NCBI RefSeq assembly: GCF_963576675.1
Contig: NC_088914.1
Span: 87,604,441-87,668,440, forward strand
Direction: 5' to 3'
Length of the DNA: 64,000 bases
Origin: Euphorbia lathyris
Lineage: Eukaryota > Streptophyta > Magnoliopsida > Malpighiales > Euphorbiaceae
Shown: piece after piece, positions 24,201 through 34,374 of the stretch
How the letters are laid out: each line of letters opens with the position of its first letter
Numbering within the stretch: position 1 is the first letter of the stretch
The notes under the pieces: generated by a model
Seen by the model: the letters and a program-made list of their open reading frames with translations, nothing else
What the model was told of the DNA's origin: nothing
Databases searched by the model: none
Translations under genes and position numbers: made by a program

Positions 24201-24397
24201 TCGTCGGACACGCGTCGGCTGCCGCTAGGCGCTCGCACCATGTCGCTGAGCACTCGCGAGCCGTCCACTTGACGACCGCGACTCACATTAACTTTTCCTT
24301 TCTTATTATATATTTTTGTTTAAAACTTCCGGAATCAACCGCTTCGACCGTCTTGTTTACAGGTTTTCGTCACAGGTCCTCCGACTCGGTGTCTACA

Positions 24398-24412
24398 GTC
24401 GCCCTACTTTCC
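24398..24412 (-). promoter_or_regulatory. Polypurine tract of Tat element
   Basis: GGAAAGTAGGGCGAC on the minus strand directly before the 3' LTR start TGTAGA. Matches the AAAGTAGGGGCAAC tract of the gag-only element at 54674-54687. Confidence 0.8.
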
Positions 24413-24617
24413 TATTTTGACAATGATGTGTGTGTTTTGAAAATGTTTTTTGCTAACGCAACACATGCAATGTAAAACATATAAAAGTAAGAGACACGTA
24501 AAGAGTAGGAGGAAGAATACCTGACCTTTGCGCTGCGCGTTTCGGCGTCGTTCTCGATTCTTTCCGTCCTTGCCTTTGAATCGGCTGCCGGCGGATGTTC
24601 TTCTTACGGACCCTAAC
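24413..24617. other. Spacer between PPT and tandem repeats
   Basis: About 200 bp of mixed sequence with no gene or repeat that I recognise. Confidence 0.5.
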
Positions 24618-25155
24618 CTAAGTTGACTGCGGGTAAAAATGGCTCAAAAGCAACCTTGGTGTACGACCGTGAGTAAAATGGCTCAAAAGCGATCCCGGTC
24701 TACGACCGGGGGGAAATGGCTCAAAAGCAACCCTGGTCTACGACCGGGGGGGAAATGACTCAAAAGCAATCCTGGTCTACGACCGTGGGTAAAATGGCTC
24801 AAAAGCAACCCTGGTCCACGACCGCGGGTAAAATGGCTCAAAAGCGACCCCGGTCTACGACCGTGGGTAAAATGGCTCAAAAGCGACCCTAGTCTACGAC
24901 TGTGGGTAAAATGGCTCAAAAGCGACCCCGGTCTACGACCGTGGGTAAAATGGATCAAAAGCAACCCTGGTCCACGACCGCGGGTAAAATGGCTCAAAAG
25001 CGACCCTAGTCTACGACTGTGGGTAAAATGGCTCAAAAGCAACCCTGGTCCACAAACGCGGGTAAAATGGCTCAAAAGCGACCTTAGTCTACGACTGTGG
25101 GTAAAATGGCTCAAAAGCAACCCTGGTCTACGACCGCGGGTAAAACGACTCAAAA
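24618..25155. repeat. 39-bp tandem repeat array with hairpin cores
   Basis: About 13 copies of a 39-bp unit (GGGTAAAATGGCTCAAAAGC followed by a GACCCCGGTCTACGACCGT-like core). 39 is a multiple of three, so the minus strand stays open as a 13-residue repeat (LLSHFTHGRRPGS-like), which I do not consider a gene. Each core is a small hairpin GGTC-TAC-GACC; three copies carry AGTC-TAC-GACT with both sides changed. Confidence 0.85.
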
Positions 25156-25517
25156 GCAAAGGTTCTTTCTAACAATTCTGAATTCTTTTAAAACACCATT
25201 GTCTGTATTTTCTCACTGGAGCTAGTGTCTTGGAGGTTTGAATGGTTCGATAGGAACGTCTTTTTAGTCCGGAATGATTCAAACTAATAATTATTTTTCT
25301 GTTGACTGTCGTCTGTATTTTGACTGGTGTCGCTGTTCTGTAAAAATTGGCTGTCATCTGTAGTTCTATCTCGACATTTTTGGTCATTGTCTGGCAGAAG
25401 CGCAGGCTAAAACGGACTGCAAATCGGAGGTCTGTGCACCTGGTAATTAATTATTTACTTTTTACCTTTATGTCACATCATACCTTTTTCAATATTTACG
25501 GGAATGCCATTCCCCTT
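25156..25517 (+). promoter_or_regulatory. Upstream region of the antisense PMD gene
   Basis: About 360 bp between the tandem array and the TATA box of the PMD gene. No gene. By position it would be the promoter of the plus-strand transcript; no specific motifs beyond the TATA box are claimed. Confidence 0.45.
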
Positions 25518-25527
25518 TTATATATAA
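25518..25527 (+). promoter_or_regulatory. TATA box of the antisense PMD gene
   Basis: TTATATATAA about 80 bp upstream of the ATG at 25607, followed by a CT-rich leader (CTTCTCTCTCTTCTCTC-type, 25557-25580) as in many plant 5' UTRs. Confidence 0.65.
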
Positions 25528-25606
25528 GGTGGTGGGGTTTCATTCCAACCCCACACCTTCTCTCTCTTCTCTCTCTCTCTAACTTCTGATTTGGATTATT
25601 CTCGGG

Positions 25607-28600
25607 ATGGATTTGGATCAATATGATGGCACGAAGGGCATGGAGGAGGGTTTCGTGAACCTTACTACAATGGACCCTTTTCAGGACCCCACATCTCATC
25701 TGAGCCAGACCCGCTGTAACCAGGTAAGTACTTTCTTACTTCCTCATCTTTTGACTAAATTTCTAGGCTTTAGTATCCCTACTTTGAACATGATTTGCAT
25801 GCTAATCCCTAGGTTGCCTTAGAAAATCTTAGTTAGAAAACATGAATTTCTTTGCTTGCAAGTAACACTTTATTTGTCTTTTTGGAAGAATGTGAATTAT
25901 ATGCATGTGAATAGTAAACATACGAGCAATGCATGCCAACAGTAAAAACGTGAATAGTGCATGTGAATAGTAAAAACGTGAATAGTACACACGAATAGTA
26001 AAAACGTGAATAATGCACGTGAATAGTAAAAACTTGACTAATGCATGTGAATAGTAAAAACGTGAATAGTACACGTGAATAGTAAAAACATGAATAATGC
26101 ACGTGAATAGTAAAAACTTGACTAATGCACGTGAATAGTAAAAACTTGACTAATGCACGTGAATAGTAAAAACTCGAATAATGCACGTGAATAGTGAAAA
26201 GTTGACTAATGCACGTGAATAGTAAAAACTTGAATAATTCTCTTTGCCAGTGCGGACGAGAGTAGATCAAAGAATAATGAATTAATCAAATCCTATGCAA
26301 ACAACCCTAAGGGAGAGATTTCACAAAATGACGGTCCAAATTGACAAGATGTCTCTAGGTTAGATTTAACCGAAAGAATAACTAGATTAACGTGCTTTCA
26401 TCAGATGCAAGCCTAGGAGCAACATTTAAACTTACCTGTTCCGTTCTTTCCAGTTCATCGACATTTCTGGGACTACGGCAGATATTCATGTGTGGTATTC
26501 CATGCTAGGCGCCGCGGTGAGAGCCCGTGTGCGAGAGTCGGGCTTTGAGCCCTTTATTTTAGCGCTGCCCCGCGCCAACGGGGTGTGTGACCATTTCGGC
26601 CTACGGGCCTTATGCGAGAGATGGGTTGACTCGACCCACACCTTCCACCTCTCGTTCGGAGAGATGACGATCTCGCCCCGCGACTTCTCTTTACTGACCG
26701 GGCTGCGGGGGAGTGGTACTCCGGTTCCCTTCTCCTTTGATACGATACGTCCACGGGTTGATCGTGCTAGGTTGGCTGCTTTGATCGGGCCGGGAGTTTA
26801 CACGGGTGTCAAATCCACCCCGGCGAAGTTCATCACTACCTCGGGGCTTTTGAGTCGTAGGGACTTTTGTGGGACCGACGACACTGATCTGGCTGTCCGC
26901 ATCTTCCTGGTATATGCTTTAGGCGAGACGATCTTCCGCACCAAGAGCGGGACGATACATGCGGGTCTTATTCAGGCCTTCAGTGATTTGGACGCGGTGG
27001 CGTCTTACGATTGGGCAGGAGCGGGTCTAGCTTACATGTACAAGTTTTTGGATCTGACTTGCCGGAAGCGGAAGGAATTCGGCGGTTACACTTTTGCTCT
27101 TCTGGTACGTGGTTCATCCTTAACTTGCCCCTTTTATCTTCTTCGCGCATTCTGTTCATAACCTCTATTTTTACAAGCAGGTTTGGGCCTACGAGAGGCG
27201 AATTCTTCCCAGCGAGCGTCGGCACAGGCCACGGGTAGTGAAGCCCCCACTTATGGCTCGATGGAGCGAGTTCGGTCTAGGTACCGGGGAGAGGCAGACG
27301 GTGGCGCAGCTCCTAGATTGGATTGATTCACGGACCTTGGGGCAGGTAAATATCTTCTAATCGCGCTAGATTTTTGTTTGATCAGACCTGACTTTTTCTT
27401 TGTGCTTTCAGATTAGATTCAGGTGGGACGACCTTGACTTCGGTCCCGATTACGCGTACGTCACCCTGATCCAGGAGCAGCAGAGCGTGCTTACCGGCCC
27501 TTGCGTGCGGGCATAGTACTTAGGCGACCGGGGCATCACCGGGGTTAGTGCCTCGCATTGGACACCAGGCGAGATCCTCGTCTCCATGTTTGCGGTGCGG
27601 ACCATGCCCTTATCGGTCATTCGTCGGGATTTGACTCGCCGCTTTGCTGGTAGAGATGTATGGGTTCATGCCGGGGGCCGTGTTCCCTATTTATCGACAT
27701 TATTGAGCGCGAGGGATGCCCCAACGATGGCGATGGAGGTGGACCCCATGGCGGACGTGTTTTCGGAGGAGGCTGTCGTTGCAGTCTTCGGTCGGGAGGC
27801 AGTTCCGGTGAGTGGTTCGGCCTATTTATTTTTATTTACGAGATAGTTAGTGGTATTTACTGTGCCTTTGCTTGCAGGAGGGTTCCTGGAGGAGTGCCCA
27901 TATGTCAGATTTCTTCGATGATGCCCGTGCTCAGGCATCTACGAGCGAGCCGACACACTGTGCCGGCGAGTCCTCTGTCACTGCTCGACCAGAGTGGTCC
28001 CCTTTAGGCGTACCCATCCCTGACTTTGGGAGGGATTTCGCGACAGTTTGCTACGACCAGTCCAGAGTGGCTTATGCCGATGTCGAGATGGCCCCTCCTG
28101 CCTTTACATCGAGGATACCGTTTGATCCCTCAGACGCTCTCCAGACTTCGAGGGAGACGTGCACCGATTATGTGGGGCTATCTGGTTTCTTTAGAGATCG
28201 ACTCAGCTTGCGTTGCGCCAGCCACCTGGTATGTATCTTTATTTTATTTTAGTGTAGTGGAATGTATGCACATGTGTATGTATGATTTCTATTATAGTCT
28301 GTATTTCTTTTTTATATCTGTTTTTTCTTCTTCTTTTTTACAGAGCGATCTCCGTGCACATGAGCTGAGACAGAGCGAAACGCTGCCGGAGGCCGATGCC
28401 AGGGTTGGCCAGGTGTATCGGGAGAGGAACGACCACTGGTCTGGGGTGATGCGGGCGGAGACCGCGGGACGCCTTGCTATTGAGGAGAGGGTGCGGGAGG
28501 AGACTGCGGGGCGCCTAGCTGCCGAGGAGAGACTTCGAGTCGCCGAGGAGACCCTATCTGCGGAGCGGGCGTCACATGTGAGGGATTTTGAGGCCCACTG

Positions 28601-28619
28601 GGATTTCCCTCCTTATTAG
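25607..28619 (+). pseudogene. Antisense plant mobile domain (PMD) gene, six exons, one nonsense codon
   Basis: Plus-strand gene inside the minus-strand Tat element. Exons inferred from GT-AG sites: 25607-25723, 26454-27104, 27181-27345, 27412-27807, 27878-28228, 28344-28619. All exon lengths are multiples of three and all five introns are phase 0, giving about 651 codons. Exons 2-4 hold the plant mobile domain (PF10536 type): HFGLRALCERW, THTFHLSFGEMTISPRDFSLLTGL and the LGDRG region. Exon 6 ends in a Glu/Arg-rich coiled coil with two near repeats (AGRLA-EER). A TAG at 27514-27516 in exon 4, where the family usually has Trp, breaks it; no other break is seen. PMD proteins occur in host genes (MAIL1/MAIN type) and in transposons; a nuclear, silencing-related role is inferred only. 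A captured host gene cannot be excluded. Confidence 0.85.
25913..26240 (+). repeat. 28-bp tandem repeats in PMD intron 1
   Basis: About 12 copies of a unit like AATGCACGTGAATAGTAAAA followed by ACTTGACT, with variants (ACGTGAAT). They lie wholly within the first intron. Minus-strand open frames here are by-products. Confidence 0.85.
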
Positions 28620-29071
28620 GCTTATCATGTATAGCTTCGTAGCTTTTATTAGAATTACCCCGATGTATAGCTTGTGTATAGGGAGTGGGGTAGATAGTAC
28701 GTAGGCTTTTTATTGTGAAAAGAAAGATAAGAAATGTATAACTCATGATTCATATTATCTTGCATTCAGTAAATTATAACGATCCCAATCATTCTCTTCA
28801 AATATACTCATGCCTTTATTTATTTACAAACAACAGAAATACTTAGCCTCTTATACATTATTTTTATAATTGCTCAAGATATAACTACCGTTACCAGGAC
28901 CTGCCTTTTTTCGGTTTTCAGATCCCAGCGATTTTTCATCTCTCCTTTTACTATCCTGGAATTTTCAAATGAGTGCCCTTTCGGGTTTTCACCCATTGGG
29001 ATGTCCCTTATTGTTGCATAGGCCGCCCTTTGCGGGTTTTCGACCTATCGGGAATTTTTCTTTCTTTTTTT
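28620..29071. other. Convergent 3' region between PMD gene and pol, with three structured motifs
   Basis: Holds the presumed 3' UTR of the PMD gene (plus strand, 28620-28760) and, on the minus strand, the post-pol spacer. Three stem-loops of a common type lie at 28894-28928, 28968-28997 and 29018-29048 (minus). No gene. Confidence 0.6.
28894..29048 (-). ncRNA. Three stem-loops with AAAA bulge (post-pol structured block, Tat)
   Basis: Minus strand: 29048-29018 ATAGGTCG-AAAA-CCC-gcaaa-GGG-CGGCCTAT; 28997-28968 AATGGGTG-AAAA-CCC-gaaa-GGG-CACTCATT; 28928-28894 CTGGGATCTG-AAAA-CC...GG-CAGGTCCTGG. Same architecture as six motifs in the gag-only element. Predicted by eye, with no folding program. 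Confidence 0.6.
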
Positions 29072-29935
29072 TTACGAAAAGTATTTCTTAAGCCTATCCA
29101 GATTGGTAGGTTTGGAGAATTCCATGCCGTCCATAGTAGTTAACTTCACCGCTCCTTTGCTTAGTATCTTCTTCACGAAGAACGGCCCTTCCCAGTTTGG
29201 CCTAAACTTGCCCCTCGGGTCGGTGTGCGTCACACGGATCTGTTTTAGCACCATATCCCCTTCTTTGATAGGGCTGGCCTTGACCTTTTTGTTGAAGGCT
29301 CGGGCCATCCTTCGCTGATATAACTGCACATGGTAAGGGCCTCCATCCTTTTCTCGTCCACCAATGCTAACTGTTCATACCGTTTCTTCACCCATTCCGT
29401 CTCGGGAATCTCTGCTTCTACTGCGATTCTCAACGATCGCTTTTCAACCTCAATTGGGAGAACGGCTTCTGCACCGTATACCAAGGAGAACGGCGTTGCC
29501 CCAGTTGACGTTCTAACTGTCGTGCGATAAGCCCATAAAGCGAGCGGAAGCTGTTCGTGCCAGTTCCGATGCGATTCTACTGTCTTTACGAGAATCCTTT
29601 TAAGGTTCTTATTAGCTGCCTCAACTGCGCCATTAGCTTGCGGATGATACAGAGAAGACCTATGATGTTCAATACCGTACTCTTGGAATAGACTTTTCAC
29701 TTCTCCTTGAAACTGGACCCCATTATCCATGATCATATGATGAGGCACTCCGAATGTGGTGATCAAGTGCTTTTCAATGAACTTCCTTATCTGTTTAGAC
29801 CCCAACTTGCTAAATGATTCTGCCTCCACCCACTTGGTGAAATAATCAATAGCGACTGCACTGAATTTGTGCCCGTTCGAAGCATTAGGCCTCACCTCTC
29901 CGATAATGTCAATGCCCCAAGCCGCAAACGGCCAA
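29072..29935 (-). pseudogene. Tat pol: integrase
   Basis: Gypsy integrase on the minus strand. Core motifs: first Asp in AIDYFTKWVEAE, second in MDNGVQFQGE, Glu in YHPQANGAVEAANKNL, followed by LPLALWAYRTT and TPFSLVYGAEAVLP. The C-terminal GPF/Y-type part is PIKEGDMVLKQ...GKFRPNWEGPFFVKK and ends at 29072. A frameshift near 29935 separates it from the upstream zinc-binding part and another near 29330 splits off the C-terminal part. Non-functional. Confidence 0.92.
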
Positions 29936-30790
29936 ATGGGTGCTAATACGTGTCAGTTCCATAGCTGGTAAATGATTATAATCTCCGTGGATTTGACAAT
30001 CATGGCATTTCTTCGCATATTCGTTACAATCTCTTTCCATGGTGAGCCAAAAGAAGCCTTGCCTTATGATTTTCTTTGCTAACACTGCTCCTCCCATATG
30101 GGCTCCACAAATTCCCGAGTGTACTGATTCCATTGCCTCGCGGGCTTCTCCCGCATCCAAGCACCTCAGTTGTAAACCATCGGTGTGCCTTTTGTAAAGC
30201 AAGTCGTTGTGGATGACGAACTGTTGTGCTAACCTTCTAATCACAGCCTGATCCCTAAGTTCTGATTCTGCCGGGTATGTTCCACTCTTCATGAAGTTTA
30301 CGATATCGAAATACCAAGGTTTTTCATCTGCCCCCAACAGCATTACATCTTCGTAGCATGGTTTTTGAGACCTCTTCAATACCAAAGGCTTCGAGGCAAG
30401 GTTCCGAGGGTTATCCCATACTGATACCAAAGTGGCCAAAGCATCCGCTGCCTGGTTCTGTGCTCGAGGAATGTGATAAAAACGACATTCGCTGAATTTT
30501 TGCACCAATCCCTCCAACTGGTCTAGGTATGGACGCAACCTTTCTTCCCTCACTTCCCAGTTTCCCTGCGCTTGTTCGATAATCAGTTTTGAGTCGCCCC
30601 AGATTTCAACATATGATGCTCCTAGTGCTGCTAATGACTCCAACCCGTAGATGCACGCTTCATATTCGGCCATATTATTGGTGAGAGGGAAGGATAGCTT
30701 CTTTGCCATTGGGATCCTTTCTCCTTCTGGTGAGATAAGTAGCACCCCTACTCCGGCTCCATTCGAATTAACTGCTCCATCGAAGAACAT
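29909..30790 (-). pseudogene. Tat pol: second (archaeal-type) RNase H and integrase zinc finger
   Basis: Starts with MFFDGAVNSNGAGVGVLLISP, the first acidic residue of the additional RNase H that marks Tat-lineage gypsy elements; further acidic residues in MAEYEACIYGL and EIWGDSKLII, and NQAADALATL near the end. The second half contains the integrase zinc-binding region (HSGICGAHMGG...CHDCQIHGD). The frame is continuous with the RT/RNase H frame upstream except for a TAG at 30794-30796. It ends by frameshift at about 29935. Confidence 0.9.
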
Positions 30791-30793
30791 TTT

Positions 30794-32587
30794 CTATGGT
30801 ATAACTTCTATTGCGTTCAAGTGCTCATCGGGGAAATCATAGTTTATCTCTTCCTCTTCTGCGTTCAGAGGTTGGTTGGCCAGAAATTCTGCTACGGCTC
30901 TCCCCTTGACAACCTTCTTCATTACATATTCGATATCAAATTCGGACAAAAGCAACAACCACCGGGCTAGCTTCCCTGTTAAAGACGGAGTTCGGTACAG
31001 ATACTTCACGGGATCCATCCGGGAAATAATGATCACCTTGTAGGATTGAAAATAGTGCCGTAGTTTCTTTGTTAGCCATACTACTGCCACGCACGTCTTT
31101 TCGATCATGTTATACTTAAGCTCGTATTCCAGGAACTTCTTACTCAGATAATACACCACGTGCTCCACACCGATGTCCCCTTCTTGGGCCAGCATTGCCC
31201 CAATAGATCGCTCTTCGATTGCTACATAGAGGAGAAGCGGTTTTCCAAGTTTAGACGGTCTCAGAACTGGTGGATTAGACAAGTAGTTCCGGACGTTCTC
31301 TAAGGCTTGTTGACACTTATCATTCCAAATCGTGGGTTGATCCTTCCATAGCAACTTAAAGATCGGCTCGCAGATTGCCGTGAGTCTTGCTATGAACCGA
31401 CTGATATACTAAACCTGCCCCAGAAACCCTCTCACTTCTTTCTCATTCTTTGGTGCCGGCATTTCTTGTATGGCCTTCACTTTGTCGGGATCTACCTCGA
31501 TTCCCTTGTTTCCGATTACATAGCCTAAGATTTTCCCCGATGAAACGCCGAAGAAGCACTTTTTCGGGTTTAACCTTAGTTTGAATTCTGTAATTCGGGC
31601 CAAAAACTTCTCGAGTGCAGCGAAATGCCCCTCTCTCGTCTCCGACTTGACCATCATGTCATCCACATAAACTTCTACCTCTTTGTGTATCATATCATGG
31701 AATAGTGCCGTAGCCATTCGCTGGTAAGTTGCCCCGGCATTTTTCAAACCAAACGGCATCACCCTATAGCAGTATGTTCCCCACTCAGTTGTGAACGGGG
31801 TTTTTGCTTTGTGTTTCTCGGCCATCTGAACTTGCATGTAGCCCATGAAACCGTCCACATTCGTGTGTAATACGCTCGATGCTGCACTGTCGATTAACAC
31901 GTCAATATGAGGCAGCGCGAATTCATCTTTGGGGCACGCCTTGTTAAGATCTCTATAATCGACGCACATTCTCACTTTGCCGTCCTTCTTTGCGATGGGC
32001 ACTACATTTGCGACCCACGGGGGATAGTCGATTACTTCGATGAACCCTGCTTCTAACTGCTTCTTCACTTCTTCTCTGATCTTATCCGCCCATTCCGGTC
32101 TCATGCGTCGGAGTTTCTGTTTCACGGGCTTAGCATCGGGGTATGTTGGATTACGGTGAGTCACGATTGATTGATCAATTCCTGGCATGTCTTCGTATGT
32201 CCAAGCAAACACTATTTCGTATTTTTTAATTATTCTCTCAAATTCTTTCCTCTCTTCAATAGTTAATTCTTGAGCAATTTGTATAAGTTTAGGATTTTCA
32301 TCCGTGCCAAGATTGAAAGTTGACATTTCTATTGTATTGATTTCAAATGTAGGCATATTATATGAATGAGAATGCATGGAATGATCATGATCAATATCAA
32401 GCAAGTAAGCAAAATCAGAATTCATTTCATTGATAGTGTTGGCGAGTACATCATCGGATTCAAATAAGGCAGTAAAACAATTTTCATCGTCAGGGTTCTC
32501 GGGTTCCTCATAAGCTTTGGAGGTACCGGGTTCATCCACCGCTCCCACAGTGGCCTCAATAGTGATGACCTGCTCCTCGGCGTTCAA
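30794..32587 (-). pseudogene. Tat pol: reverse transcriptase and first RNase H
   Basis: Gypsy RT on the minus strand: KKQLEAGFIEVIDYPPWVANVV, VRMCVDYRDLNKACP, YCYRVMPFGLKNAGATYQR and YVDDMMVKS (catalytic Asp pair present), then LNPKKCFFGV and the tether/RNase H region (LLLYVAIEERSIGAML, MDPVKYLYRTPSLTGKLARW). One TAG at 31409-31411 lies between RT and RNase H and another at 30794-30796 after the RNase H. It is in a different frame from the upstream protease region; the shift lies near 32590 and I regard it as damage. An N-terminal linker contains IAQELTIEERKEFE, also found as a remnant at about 50790 in the gag-only element. Confidence 0.93.
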
Positions 32588-33060
32588 ACTGACATCATGA
32601 TCTCCTCGACGAAGCAGCTTGCCTTTCCTTTGCCCCAGTCAGTAACATCATTGAAGATCTCAAAACCTGGCAGAATCTTTCCTTCGGTGCTAGTCCATGA
32701 CTCGGGAGTCCCCGAATAAACCTTTTCGTGCCCCTCATTCACAAAATACTTCTTTAGGCCTACCTTTCCTTCACCACTTGTGTTGGACGGACCTCCCAGC
32801 TCATATCCTAAACCCCTCCGGGTTTTCTGACTCTTGAAATCCGGAAATTCTGGCAACCCTTGATGGTGTGCTCCCAAGCCCATACCGGGGATGAAACCCC
32901 CCTTCATCATTTTCACCATATCGGAGGTCATGCTAGACTCGTAGATCCCAGAAACTTGGAATCCGGAGAAAAGTTGAGGCTCAATTCCCAATACCGCCAC
33001 CGAACTCAATTTCTCAGCTCTAATTGTCACTATCTCCTCCCCGAAGGGGAATTTGATCAT
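32584..33060 (-). pseudogene. Tat polyprotein: G-patch-like segment between protease and RT
   Basis: Same frame as protease and gag, after a TAA at 33061-33063. It contains MMKGGFIPGMGLGAHHQG followed by a Gly-rich RRGLGYE: the spacing of Gly residues resembles a G-patch, a nucleic-acid-binding module known beside some retroviral proteases. Ends by frameshift into the RT frame at about 32587. The G-patch assignment is tentative. Confidence 0.6.
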
Positions 33061-34362
33061 TTAATGGAGCGTGGAGGGCACACCTCCCAACTTGTGGAAC
33101 CACGGACGTCCCAACAACACGACGAACGTCACCGGTATATCTAACACAGTGAATTCAGTCTCCTCCTCATGCGGCCCCACCTTCAGCTTGGCCTTAAACA
33201 CTCTTTCGATGTGCCTACGGCTATCATCATAGGCCCTGATCACTGTTTCTGAGGCAGTCAAATCTCCTCTTTCTACTCCTAATTTGGACAGAAGTTTCAG
33301 TGGGCATACATTAATAGCTGATCCATCATCGACCATCACACAGCTAGTCCTCTTCCCGTTAATTTCAGCTCGGATGTACAAAGGCTTGTTGTGAGCCTTC
33401 CCCTCCTCCGGGAGATCTTCATTAGTGAAGGTGATTTCAGTTTTCTTTCGGGCCATGATTGCCCCTACTAATGCCTCCGGCTCAGTATCGGTAGAAATAA
33501 CCAAATTCTGCAGCTCTTTCATCAGATTTTCATGGTGGTACTTGGAATGGCATAGGACTTCCCACACCGTAGACTTAGCTTGTGTTTTCTTCAACTGCTC
33601 GAGGACTTGGTCATCTGGCTTGGGAGCCGATCCTTCCCCTATCTCAGTCTCCACCATAGGTGCCTTTCCCTCGGCCACTCGACCTGATCTTGTCATGACG
33701 GCGATTTCAGGCTCATCATCAGATTCATCCCAAATATTGATAGGAATCCTCCGATCAGTATCCTCCTCATCCGAGGAACTTTCCCAAATATCCACAATCA
33801 TCAGATCCATTACATGAGGAACGTTTGAATTCAAATAAAAGGGATCCGCTGATCCATACAAAGCCCAGCCTATCAAATCATCATAATCCCTGAGGGATAC
33901 CCTACTCATCCTCCTCGCCGCCAACAGAATTGCGCCTCTCTGTATGCACATAAGCTGCACCTTATCACTCATTGTTTCATGACACTGCTCATAGCGGTGC
34001 CTCCACCTCCTAGCATAATCCACGAATGGTTCCTCGGGGAACTGCCTGATCCTATCCAGATCTTCCAGGGATCCCGTCCATGGAACATACATCTCATATC
34101 TCGCCATAAAAGCACTCCTAAGTGGTATCCAATGACCCATTTCCTCTTCTGATAGGCCTTGGTGCCACAACAAGGCTTCTCCCATTAGGGTTTCCGGGAA
34201 ATGTTCATGTAATTCACCTTGCGGGAACCCGGTGTTATACATATGGTTGCGGAATAACCTCGTATGCTCAACAGGATCTTGGTATCCACCATACCTAGGC
34301 ATTGCCAACACTGCCTCGGGTGTTTCATAAGAGGGTGATTCCGGGGTTTGCTCCGCCAGCAT
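33061..34362 (-). pseudogene. Tat polyprotein: fourth capsid-like unit and aspartic protease
   Basis: In frame with gag. The first part is a capsid-like unit (YGGYQDPVEHTRLFRNHM...LMGEALLWHQGLS, then EEPFVDYARRWRHRYEQC) with both N- and C-terminal lobes. After an acidic linker comes the aspartic protease: KPLYIRAEINGKRTSCVMVD, active-site region DDGSAINV, and later VVLLGRPWFH. The segment is bounded by nonsense codons TAG 34375-34377 and TAA 33061-33063. Confidence 0.85.
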
Positions 34363-34374
34363 CCATACCGTATA

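Larger units (their letters stand above)
21738..24397 (-). repeat. Tat element 3' LTR
   Basis: In element direction it starts TGTAGACACCGAGTC and ends CCTCGTCTAACA. U3 is followed by a CG-rich palindrome array (about 24200-23915), then a TATA box inside an inverted repeat (23875-23908), and a long AT-rich R/U5. The U5 end is related to that of the element at 47561-56666. Similar to 38393-41078 with a few dozen differences. Confidence 0.93.

Noticed and set aside
23770..24475. Overlapping frames on both strands in the Tat LTR (also 40431-41056)
   Set aside because: Arg/Ala/Pro-rich frames produced by the CG palindrome array; open on both strands at once.
24618..25155. CRISPR-like array of regular repeats
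   Set aside because: No unique spacers; adjacent tandem units in a eukaryotic retrotransposon.
24683..25159. 158-residue protein made of 13-residue repeats
   Set aside because: The 39-bp repeat length keeps the frame open; no start context or homology. Better seen as a repeated DNA or RNA hairpin.
25829..26270. Tyr/Phe/Ile-rich repetitive frames on the minus strand
   Set aside because: 28-bp repeats in an intron of the PMD gene; low-complexity artefact.
32584..32600. Programmed frameshift between Tat protease and RT frames
   Set aside because: No slippery sequence is evident, and the same polyprotein has two other frameshifts and five stops, so damage is simpler.
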